From the NCBI GenBank assembly GCA_002492725.1, contig DLAF01000032.1, positions 1 to 22,801 of the forward strand: a DNA stretch of 22,801 bases, in the 5' to 3' direction. The position numbers and the translations under genes are program-made. Of this stretch, positions 7,557 to 13,273 are shown in pieces (position 1 is the stretch's first letter; each line of letters starts with the position of its first letter). Below the pieces are notes generated by a model. It had not been told where the DNA came from. It was given only the letters and a program-made list of their open reading frames with translations, and searched no databases. The stretch is from Lachnospiraceae bacterium UBA7054. GTDB taxonomy: Bacteria; Bacillota; Clostridia; Lachnospirales; Lachnospiraceae.

Positions 7557-7579
7557 AAAAGAAATGGAGGAAATGGTAA

Positions 7580-7948
7580 ATGGCTCGTATTGCAGGTGTT
7601 GACTTACCCAGAGAAAAGCGTGTAGAGATCGGCTTGACCTATATCTACGGAATTGGCAGATCCAGCTCGAATAAGATTCTTGCGGCGGCGAATGTAAATC
7701 CTGACACCCGTGTCAGAGAATTGACCGACGACGAGGTGAAGAGACTGGCGGAAGTCATCGAGAAGGATTACATGGTGGAAGGTGACCTCAGAAGAGAGGT
7801 AGCGCTGAACATCAAGCGTCTTCAGGAGATTGGCTGCTACAGAGGTATCCGTCACAGGAAGGGACTTCCTGTTCGTGGTCAGAAGACAAAGACGAATGCC
7901 AGAACGAGAAAAGGTCCCAAGAGAACCGTTGCAAACAAGAAAAAGTAA
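7580..7948 (+). CDS. rpsM: 30S ribosomal protein S13
   Basis: The 122-residue product starts MARIAGVDLPREKRVEIGLT and has the S13 helix-hairpin-helix region YIYGIGRSSSNKIL, then RGIRHRKGLPVRGQKTKTNARTRKGPKRTVANKKK at the basic C-terminus that contacts tRNA and 16S rRNA in the 30S head. Length and both termini are typical. GGAGG precedes the ATG. It is the first gene of the alpha operon proper, after a structured 155-nt spacer. Confidence 0.97.
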   Translation: MARIAGVDLPREKRVEIGLTYIYGIGRSSSNKILAAANVNPDTRVRELTDDEVKRLAEVIEKDYMVEGDLRREVALNIKRLQEIGCYRGIRHRKGLPVRGQKTKTNARTRKGPKRTVANKKK

Positions 7949-7994
7949 TCTGATAACAGGAAACTTAGAATTGGAGAAAGTAGGTTAGTTTATT

Positions 7995-8390
7995 ATGGCA
8001 AAGAAAGTTACCAAGAAAGTGACAAAGAAACGTGTCAAGAAAAACGTTGAACATGGACAGGCGCACATCCAGTCTTCTTTTAACAATACCATCGTAACCC
8101 TGACGGACAACGAGGGTAATGCGTTAAGCTGGGCAAGTGCAGGCGGTCTTGGTTTTAGAGGTTCAAGGAAATCTACTCCCTATGCGGCTCAGATGGCTGC
8201 TGAGACAGCGACAAAGGCTGCTCTCATCCATGGTTTAAAGACTGTGGACGTTATGGTAAAGGGACCCGGTTCGGGCCGTGAGGCGGCGATCCGCGCTCTG
8301 CAGGCGTGCGGTCTCGAGGTTACGAGCATCCGTGACGTGACGCCCGTGCCCCACAATGGCTGCCGTCCGCCTAAGAGACGTAGAGTCTAG
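7995..8390 (+). CDS. rpsK: 30S ribosomal protein S11
   Basis: The 131-residue protein has the S11 core HIQSSFNNTIVTLTDNEGN and the conserved C-terminal segment DVTPVPHNGCRPPKRRRV. S11 lies on the 30S platform at the mRNA exit (E site) region. A lysine-rich N-terminal stretch (KKVTKKVTKKRVKKN) is usual in Gram-positive members. A GGAGAAAG sits upstream of the ATG at 7995, somewhat distant. The gene is followed by a 164-nt hairpin-rich spacer. Confidence 0.97.
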   Translation: MAKKVTKKVTKKRVKKNVEHGQAHIQSSFNNTIVTLTDNEGNALSWASAGGLGFRGSRKSTPYAAQMAAETATKAALIHGLKTVDVMVKGPGSGREAAIRALQACGLEVTSIRDVTPVPHNGCRPPKRRRV

Positions 8391-8392
8391 CA

Positions 8393-8526
8393 AATCGAAA
8401 AGAAAATCTAATCGCTCACAGCAGAGGCTGTTTCGCGAAGATTTTCTATGTTTCGATTGGGAGAACCGCAAAAAGACGCGATTCTCCGCATGAAGTATTT
8501 GGAAGAAGACGCTACAATGTGTGGCG
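8393..8526 (+). promoter_or_regulatory. Long hairpin region between rpsK and rpsD
   Basis: The 164-nt gap holds a 66-nt near-continuous hairpin at 8393-8458: AATCGAAA pairs with TTTCGATT, AGAAAATCT with AGATTTTCT, TCGC with GCGA, and CAGC with GCTG around an AGAG loop, broken only by small bulges. A second stem (GGAGAA-c-CGC with GCG-a-TTCTCC) spans 8460-8487 and a third (CGCTACA/TGTGGCG) 8510-8526. No T-tract follows. A plausible but unproven role is S4 autoregulation of rpsD, which is known for the separate B. subtilis rpsD gene. Confidence 0.55.
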
Positions 8527-8554
8527 CTGTAAACAAAACAGAAAGGAGCCAATC

Positions 8555-9148
8555 ATGGCAGTAAACAGAGTTCCGGTATTAAAAAGATGCAGATCCTTAG
8601 ATCTTGATCCCACTTTTTTGGGATATGACAAGAAATCTAACAGAACTTCCGCAAGAGCGGGCAAGAAGATCAGCGAGTACGGTCTTCAGCTTCGCGAAAA
8701 GCAGAAAGCGAAGTTTATTTACGGCGTATTGGAGAAGCCGTTCAGAAACTATTATGAAAAGGCCGACAGAATGAAGGGCCAGACGGGTGAGAACCTGATG
8801 ACGATGCTGGAGAGCAGACTTGACAGCGTAGTGTTCAGAATGGGGCTTGCGCGTACAAGGCGTGAGGCAAGACAGGTTGTAGGTCACAAACATTTCCTGG
8901 TAAACGGTAAGCCGGTACAGATTCCTTCTTATCTGGTAAAGGCGGGCGATGTGATCGAAGTGAGGGAGAAAGCGAGATCCCTGCAGCGTTATAAGGATAT
9001 CCTTGAGGTGACCGGCGGCAGGCTCGTTCCCGAGTGGATCGACATGGATCAGGAGGCAATGAAGGGAACCATAAAGTATCTTCCTACCAGGGAAATGATC
9101 GATGTGCCTGTGGATGAGATGCTTATCGTCGAGTTGTACTCCAAGTAA
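8555..9148 (+). CDS. rpsD: 30S ribosomal protein S4
   Basis: The 197-residue product carries the S4 N-terminal domain and the S4 RNA-binding fold (LESRLDSVVFRMGLARTRREARQVVGHKHFLVNGKPVQIPSYLVKAGD, about residues 88-135). S4 nucleates 16S rRNA folding and is a repressor of its own mRNA in several bacteria. The start is ATG 8555 after AAAGGAGCC; an open extension to 8519 has no homology. Only one cysteine is in the N-terminal region, so it is the zinc-free form. The large structured spacer upstream may be its autoregulatory site. Confidence 0.95.
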   Translation: MAVNRVPVLKRCRSLDLDPTFLGYDKKSNRTSARAGKKISEYGLQLREKQKAKFIYGVLEKPFRNYYEKADRMKGQTGENLMTMLESRLDSVVFRMGLARTRREARQVVGHKHFLVNGKPVQIPSYLVKAGDVIEVREKARSLQRYKDILEVTGGRLVPEWIDMDQEAMKGTIKYLPTREMIDVPVDEMLIVELYSK

Positions 9149-9166
9149 AAATAAGGGGGTGTCCGG

Positions 9167-10126
9167 GTGTTTGAATTTGAAAGGCCGAATATTGAAGTAG
9201 TAGAGATCTCCGAAGATAAAAAGTATGGCAGATTTGTGGTGGAACCGTTAGAGAGAGGTTACGGCATTACCCTCGGCAATTCGCTCAGAAGGATCATGCT
9301 GTCTTCTCTGCCCGGCGTCGCAGTAAGCCAGGTCAAAATAGAGGGCGTTCTCCACGAGTTCAGCTCCGTTCCCGGTATCAAGGAGGATGTGACGGAGATT
9401 ATCATGAACATCAAGAGTCTTGCCATCAAGAATAACAGCGATTCGAATGAGGTAAAGACTGCCTACATCGAGTATGAAGGCGAGGGCGTTGTGCGGGCTT
9501 CCGACATCCAGGTGGATCAGGATATTGAGATCTTAAATCCCGATCTGGTGATAGCAACCCTGAGCGGTAAGGATACGAAACTTTACATGGAATTGACCAT
9601 TACGAGAGGTCGGGGCTATGTGGGCGCTGATAAGAATAAGACGGAGGATCTTCCCATCGGCGTGATTGCGGTGGACTCCATCTACACGCCTGTGGAGAGA
9701 GTCAATGTGACCGTTGAGAATACCCGTGTGGGTCAGATTACCGACTTTGATAAGCTGACGCTCGATGTGTATACAAATGGTACGCTGGTGCCTGACGAGG
9801 CGGTGAGTCTTGCGGCAAAGGTACTGAGCGAGCACTTAAGCCTTTTCATCGATCTTTCCGAGAATGCGAAGACTGCAGAGGTTATGGTGGAGAAAGAGGA
9901 TGACGAGAAGGAGAAGGTGCTGGAGATGAGCATCGATGAGCTTGAGTTATCCGTCCGTTCCTACAACTGCTTAAAGAGAGCGGGGATCAATACCGTCGAA
10001 GAGTTGACAAACAAGACTTCCGAGGACATGATGAAGGTCAGAAATCTGGGCCGCAAGTCCCTGGAGGAAGTGCTTGCTAAGTTAAAAGAATTAGGGTTAC
10101 AGCTGAATCCCAGCGACGAGGCGTAA
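9167..10126 (+). CDS. rpoA: RNA polymerase subunit alpha
   Basis: The 319-residue protein shows the alpha N-terminal dimerisation domain (VVEPLERGYGITLGNSLRRIMLSSLPG, about residues 25-51) and the C-terminal domain (SIDELELSVRSYNCLKRAGINTVEELTNK, then GRKSLEEVLAKLKELGL) that contacts UP elements and activators. A GTG start at 9167 follows AAGGGGGTG. It lies 18 nt after rpsD. An acidic linker (EKEDDEKEKVLE) separates the domains. Confidence 0.97.
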   Translation: MFEFERPNIEVVEISEDKKYGRFVVEPLERGYGITLGNSLRRIMLSSLPGVAVSQVKIEGVLHEFSSVPGIKEDVTEIIMNIKSLAIKNNSDSNEVKTAYIEYEGEGVVRASDIQVDQDIEILNPDLVIATLSGKDTKLYMELTITRGRGYVGADKNKTEDLPIGVIAVDSIYTPVERVNVTVENTRVGQITDFDKLTLDVYTNGTLVPDEAVSLAAKVLSEHLSLFIDLSENAKTAEVMVEKEDDEKEKVLEMSIDELELSVRSYNCLKRAGINTVEELTNKTSEDMMKVRNLGRKSLEEVLAKLKELGLQLNPSDEA

Positions 10127-10183
10127 CACAGTACAAAGCAAAACGCGAGGTAAGCCCGAAGTGCACTCAGAAAGGAGCCGAAC

Positions 10184-10720
10184 ATGGCAAAATACAGAAA
10201 GCTGGGCAGACCGTCTGACCAGAGAAAAGCATTGATCAGAAGTCAGGTCACCGCTCTTTTATATCATGGAAAGATTGTGACCACGGAGGCGAGAGCGAAG
10301 GAAATCCGCAAGTTTGTGGAGCCTCTGATCACCCTTGCAGTGAAAGAGAAAGATAACTACGAGACCGTCAAGGTGATGGCGAAAGTTCCCCGTAAGGACA
10401 AGGACGGCAAGAGAGTGAAGCAGATTGAGAATGGTAAGAGAGTGACTGTCTATGATGAAGTCGAGAAGGAGATCAAGAAGGATCTGCCGTCCAGACTTCA
10501 TGCGAGAAGCCAGATGATGAAGGTGCTCTATCCTGTCAAGGAAGTGCCCTCCACACCGGCAGGCCGTAAGAGGAATACCAAGGAAGTAAACCTGGTAAAC
10601 AAACTTTTTGATGAGTACGGCCCCAAGTATGCGAACCGTCACGGCGGCTACACCAGGATCATCAAGATCGGTCCCCGTAAGGGAGACGCAGCGATGGAGG
10701 TTGTTCTGGAGCTGGTATAA
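10184..10720 (+). CDS. rplQ: 50S ribosomal protein L17 (extended)
   Basis: The N-terminal half (MAKYRKLGRPSDQRKALIRSQVTALLYHGKIVTTEARAKEIRK) and the C-terminus (YTRIIKIGPRKGDAAMEVVLELV) are clear L17, which lines the outside of the polypeptide exit tunnel. At 178 residues it is much longer than the usual 112-130. The extra material is an internal charged segment at about residues 60-125 (PRKDKDGKRVKQIENGKRV and onward). GAAAGGAGCC precedes the ATG. It ends the alpha operon just before a strong terminator. Confidence 0.95.
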   Translation: MAKYRKLGRPSDQRKALIRSQVTALLYHGKIVTTEARAKEIRKFVEPLITLAVKEKDNYETVKVMAKVPRKDKDGKRVKQIENGKRVTVYDEVEKEIKKDLPSRLHARSQMMKVLYPVKEVPSTPAGRKRNTKEVNLVNKLFDEYGPKYANRHGGYTRIIKIGPRKGDAAMEVVLELV

Positions 10721-10740
10721 TAAATATGAGCGACGATAGG

Positions 10741-10771
10741 AAAATCGAGTGCGAAAGCGCTCGATTTTTTT
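10741..10771 (+). terminator. Intrinsic terminator after rplQ
   Basis: AATCGAG-TGC and GCG-CTCGATT form a 10-bp stem with one wobble pair around a GAAA tetraloop, followed directly by a run of seven T. It closes the spc-alpha ribosomal operon. Confidence 0.92.
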
Positions 10772-10774
10772 GCG

Positions 10775-10808
10775 CGCATAAGAGAAGCATTTCGAATCTG
10801 CTTATGCG
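10775..10808 (+). repeat. Dyad symmetry upstream of the invertible segment
   Basis: CGCATAAG (10775-10782) and CTTATGCG (10801-10808) form a perfect 8-bp inverted repeat that can extend by AGA/TCT with one bulge. It lies between the rplQ terminator and the left recombination site. It lacks a T-tract. It could be a protein-binding dyad or an accessory recombination site; neither is shown. Confidence 0.45.
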
Positions 10809-10841
10809 AATGATATTTCAGATTTAGGCTATAATAAAAGA

Positions 10842-10868
10842 CACAACATTTTGTATTAAAATGTTGCA
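10842..10868 (+). repeat. Left inverted recombination site (IRL)
   Basis: The arms are CACAACATTTT (10842-10852) and AAAATGTTGCA (10858-10868), with spacer GTATT (10853-10857). The site is itself an imperfect palindrome with a perfect 9-bp core per arm. In reverse complement it matches the right site at 24 of 27 positions. Its inner arm is identical to that of the right site. Confidence 0.8.
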
Positions 10869-10942
10869 TCTCTCTTCGTTTCATAATATATATCGGAAAG
10901 TCCGCGGAATCCTTAACCCCCTTTTTAAAAAAATTTAAATTT

Positions 10943-11521
10943 TTACAGATTGAGCTGCAGATACACCTGATCCCGCTCTTCCTGCTCGATGCCAAGATAG
11001 CGTTTGGTGATCTGATAGGATGAGTGATTGTACAGATCCATCAGCATGGCGGGCGGTGTTCCGTTCTTCCAGGCATAATAGCCGAAGGTCTTGCGCAGGG
11101 AGTGGCAGCTGATGTGCTCGGATAGTCCGCAGGCGGCTGCCGCACGGCGCACAATGCGGTAAGCTTGGTAACGTGAGAGGGGCTGCGTCCGGTTATGCGG
11201 ACTGGGAAAGAGCCAATTTGGCAGGACAAGATCGGATAGAGATGCCCGGTAAGTTTCCAGAGCCTGCCGTAAAGAAGCATTGATTGGGACAATGCGTGCC
11301 TTTCCGGTCTTTTGTTCTTCCATGCGGATATGGGTGCGCAGGCTTTCGTCTGCCTCAAATACATCCTGCCATTTCAGGCTCAAAATGTCACCGATGCGAA
11401 ATGCCGTATTCAGTCCCATGATGATTAGCGTAAAGTTGCGGGGATTTGGCTGCATGTTTTTGTAATAATCGCGAAAAACTTCCAGTTTCTTTCTGTCCTT
11501 GATCGGATAAGTCGTACTCAT
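10943..11521 (-). CDS. Tyrosine recombinase, FimB/FimE-like, catalytic domain only
   Basis: The 192-residue protein corresponds to just the catalytic domain of tyrosine recombinases and lacks the N-terminal SAM-like core-binding domain of phage integrases, as in FimB/FimE. All catalytic positions are visible: R42 (FRIGDILSL), a lysine in QKTGK (71 or 74), H140 and R143 (CHSLRKTFG), H166 (NHSS) and nucleophile Y175 (KRYLGI). The start at 11521 is fixed by AAAGGAGG seven bases upstream; the open frame up to 11551 has no such site. The gene lies between two inverted crossover-like sites and is divergent from csrA. The likely role is inverting the flanked segment; excision or integration is less likely given site orientation. 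Confidence 0.88.
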   Translation of the reverse strand: MSTTYPIKDRKKLEVFRDYYKNMQPNPRNFTLIIMGLNTAFRIGDILSLKWQDVFEADESLRTHIRMEEQKTGKARIVPINASLRQALETYRASLSDLVLPNWLFPSPHNRTQPLSRYQAYRIVRRAAAACGLSEHISCHSLRKTFGYYAWKNGTPPAMLMDLYNHSSYQITKRYLGIEQEERDQVYLQLNL

Positions 11522-11578
11522 AAGATTACCTCCTTTTTCATATCTCGTCACATAATTGGGTTGAGAAAGTGTCTTACA

Positions 11579-11605
11579 TGCAACATTTTAATACAAAAAG
11601 TTGCA
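11579..11605 (-). repeat. Right inverted recombination site (IRR)
   Basis: The arms are TGCAACATTTT (11579-11589) and AAAAAGTTGCA (11595-11605), with spacer AATAC (11590-11594). It is an inverted copy of the site at 10842-10868. It lies in the gap between the recombinase and csrA, 55 nt before the csrA start codon, so inversion would change what is transcribed into csrA. Confidence 0.8.
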
Positions 11606-11626
11606 TTTGCAAGACGCAGGGCGGCG

Positions 11627-11640
11627 TCCTCGAAAGAGGA
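11627..11640 (+). promoter_or_regulatory. GNRA hairpin just upstream of the csrA ribosome binding site
   Basis: TCCTC and GAGGA pair perfectly around a GAAA loop, seven bases before the AGGGAGGT Shine-Dalgarno (11648-11654). GGA motifs (11638-11640 and in the Shine-Dalgarno) are possible CsrA contacts, so autoregulation is conceivable; no experiment supports it here. Confidence 0.4.
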
Positions 11641-11659
11641 GAAGGCAGGGAGGTCTAAG

Positions 11660-11932
11660 ATGCTTAGAATGACGGTAAACACGGAAGAGTACATTCAGAT
11701 CGGCGAAGATATCAGGATCGTCTTTCTGGGAGGCAGTAGAAATCATACCAAAGTGATGCTGGATGTCCCGAAGGAGATCAACATTGTCAGAAGCCGCGCA
11801 CTGGAAAAGCACGCGGAATCGGAGGAAGATATCGAAAAAATAGCCCGCTATCATGCGGCGCCCGAGCTGGAGGAAAAGTATCGGAAGAAAAGAGTCGTGG
11901 TAAACGACAGCGCGAGAAGAACGGCGCACTGA
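11660..11932 (+). CDS. csrA: Carbon storage regulator CsrA, divergent
   Basis: The 90-residue protein aligns without gaps with CsrA/RsmA over residues 1-45: M1-L2, I14-G15 and the P37-K38-E39 to R44 segment coincide with the canonical positions. CsrA dimers bind GGA in mRNA leaders; in B. subtilis they block flagellin translation and are antagonised by FliW. Here the usual LTRR segment is replaced by MTVN, so the RNA-contacting R6 is lost while R44 is kept. A charged C-terminal extension of about 35 residues ends basic. ATG 11660 follows AGGGAGGT. No fliW, the usual neighbour, is in the window. Confidence 0.85.
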   Translation: MLRMTVNTEEYIQIGEDIRIVFLGGSRNHTKVMLDVPKEINIVRSRALEKHAESEEDIEKIARYHAAPELEEKYRKKRVVVNDSARRTAH

Positions 11933-12112
11933 CAGGATAATAGCCCGGGGCTAACCTAGGGGTCTCGGGATATTATATATCATGTCGGCAGGAAATCAAG
12001 CGGCTGCGAAGCAGACATTTGATTTCACCTGACATGATAGCGATATGGTAGCTATTAACCAACAAACGGCGGTAAACGGATTTATCGTCGGTAACCACAA
12101 GGAGGTAACATT
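11932..12112 (+). promoter_or_regulatory. Structured flagellin leader with CsrA-type motifs
   Basis: The 180-nt leader contains an ACAGGAT motif right at the csrA stop (11932-11938), a hairpin CCCGGGGC/GTCTCGGG (11945-11970), a large stem CATGTC...GACATG enclosing GAAATCAA/TTGATTTC and CTGC/GCAG (11981-12036), a small stem ATAGC/GCTAT (12037-12055), and ACAAGGA (12097-12103) in the loop of ACC/GGT over the flagellin Shine-Dalgarno. ACAAGGA matches the core of the CsrA consensus. This agrees with CsrA repression of hag known in B. subtilis. I see no convincing sigma-28 promoter. Confidence 0.6.
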
Positions 12113-13057
12113 ATGATCGTAAAACACAATATCACAGCAATGAACTCTAACAGAATGCTCGGTTTGACCACGGCTACGCAGGCGAAGTCCACCGAGAAGC
12201 TTTCTTCCGGTTATAAGATCAACCGTGCGGCGGATGATGCGGCAGGGCTGGCGATCTCCGAGAAGATGAGAAGACAGGTGAGAGGTCTGAATCAGGCTTC
12301 CGCTAACGCGCAGGACGGTATCAGCGCAGTGCAGACCGCAGAGGGCGCTCTGACAGAAGTGCATGACATGCTGCAGAGAATGAACGAGCTGGCAGTTAAG
12401 GGTGAGAACGGCACGCAGACTTCTACAGACCGCGCTTACATCGCAATGGAAGTGCAGCAGCTCATGAGTGAGATCGACCGCGTACAGAGCACCACGACCT
12501 TCAACGAGATGAATCTGTTGGATGGGGATAAGGATGGCGGCTTTGGCGGTGGCGTAGGCTTGCAGGTAGGCGCAGAGGCCGAACAGTACATCAACGTTAC
12601 CATCAAGGATATGAGCATTAAGGGCATCAAAGAACAGATGGATACCCGCTTTGGTGTTGAGGTTGAAGATGCGGTGAAAACAATCAATGCATTCTATAAA
12701 GCAGGAGGAGAGAAGGACGGTGCGCTGACATTTGATAAGGATAATTTGAAAGATGTTAAAACAATTCCTGCAAATAAATCTTTTGCCAGCCTGAACCGGT
12801 TCGTAAAAGCGGCACTCAAGGTTGTATCCGCGCAGCGTTCCGAGCTCGGTGCAGTGCAGAACCGTCTGGAGCACACGATCAACAACTTGGACAATATCGC
12901 AGAGAACACCCAGAGCGCAGAGGCAGCGATCCGTGATACGGATATTGCGAAGGAGATGGTACAGTACTCCAACAACAATATCTTACAGCAGGCTGGTACG
13001 TCCATGCTGTCTCAGGCAAACCAGAGCAATCAGCTGGCACTGTCCTTACTCGGCTAA
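12113..13057 (+). CDS. hag: Flagellin
   Basis: The 314-residue protein has the flagellin D0/D1 N-terminal part (VKHNITAMNSNRMLGL, then KLSSGYKINRAADDAAGLAI, about residues 3-50) and the C-terminal D1/D0 part (IRDTDIAKEMVQYSNNNILQ to the terminal LALSLLG). It is exported by the flagellar type III system and forms the filament. The middle, about residues 140-225, is short, variable and slightly more AT-rich. The TLR5-contact region reads LQRMNELAVKGEN near residue 87. AAGGAGG precedes the ATG and overlaps a CsrA-type motif. csrA lies directly upstream. Confidence 0.96.
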   Translation: MIVKHNITAMNSNRMLGLTTATQAKSTEKLSSGYKINRAADDAAGLAISEKMRRQVRGLNQASANAQDGISAVQTAEGALTEVHDMLQRMNELAVKGENGTQTSTDRAYIAMEVQQLMSEIDRVQSTTTFNEMNLLDGDKDGGFGGGVGLQVGAEAEQYINVTIKDMSIKGIKEQMDTRFGVEVEDAVKTINAFYKAGGEKDGALTFDKDNLKDVKTIPANKSFASLNRFVKAALKVVSAQRSELGAVQNRLEHTINNLDNIAENTQSAEAAIRDTDIAKEMVQYSNNNILQQAGTSMLSQANQSNQLALSLLG

Positions 13058-13109
13058 GATCGCCTGACGTAAGAACATTTGCTCAATATGTAATGTTGTG
13101 TTGGAAATG

Positions 13110-13150
13110 GCCGCACTCTCCCCTTATTTTTAGGGGGGCGGCTGTTTCTG
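13110..13150 (+). terminator. Terminator after flagellin
   Basis: GCCGC (13110-13114) pairs with GCGGC (13138-13142), with inner pairing of TCCCCT to AGGGGG around a TTATTTT-type loop. TGTTTCTGT follows. The T-tract is interrupted, but strength and position behind hag support a terminator. Confidence 0.65.
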
Positions 13151-13196
13151 TCATAGGAAAATGCAGGCGGCCAGAGTGCAAACGATAAACCGTTTA

Positions 13197-13226
13197 TTGC
13201 AAAGCGACGTATGCTCATGTTATACT
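13197..13226 (+). promoter_or_regulatory. Sigma-A promoter of the coiled-coil gene
   Basis: TTGCAA (13197-13202) and TATACT (13221-13226) are spaced by 18 bp, with an upstream TG making an extended -10 (TGTTATACT). It lies 47 nt before the ATG at 13274. Confidence 0.7.
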
Positions 13227-13273
13227 AACTAGGAGGATGTGTTGTGCATATATCATGTGAAAGGAGAAAAAGC

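Larger units (their letters stand above)
10842..11605. mobile_element. Putative invertible DNA element carrying its own recombinase
   Basis: A single gene for a small tyrosine recombinase is bounded by two inverted copies of a 27-bp site, at 10842-10868 and 11579-11605. Each site has 11-bp arms around a 5-bp asymmetric spacer (GTATT on the left, AATAC on the right), so the two are in opposite orientation and recombination would invert about 732 bp between the spacers. The inner arms are identical (TGCAACATTTT read inward from the right). The element sits directly upstream of csrA and flagellin. The layout resembles Hin-type switches, though with a tyrosine recombinase. Inversion itself is inferred, not observed. 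Confidence 0.7.

Noticed and set aside
11561..11592. A sigma-A promoter reading out of the switch into csrA (TTGAGA and TTTAAT)
   Set aside because: The spacing is about 20 bp and the -10 overlaps the crossover site arm, so the match is too weak to list as a feature.
10842..11605. Reading the cassette as an insertion sequence or integrative element
   Set aside because: There are no direct target-site duplications, transposase or cargo genes, and the sites are crossover-type palindromes in inverted orientation, which favour inversion over excision.
12021..12046. GCGATAT at 12040 as a sigma-28 (SigD) -10 for flagellin
   Set aside because: No TAAA element is found at the required distance upstream, and the bases fall next to the large leader hairpin.
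11996..12874. A 292-codon open frame on the minus strand across flagellin
   Set aside because: It lies fully antisense to a clear flagellin gene and its leader, has cysteine/histidine-rich random composition and no ribosome binding site. It is a shadow of biased codons.
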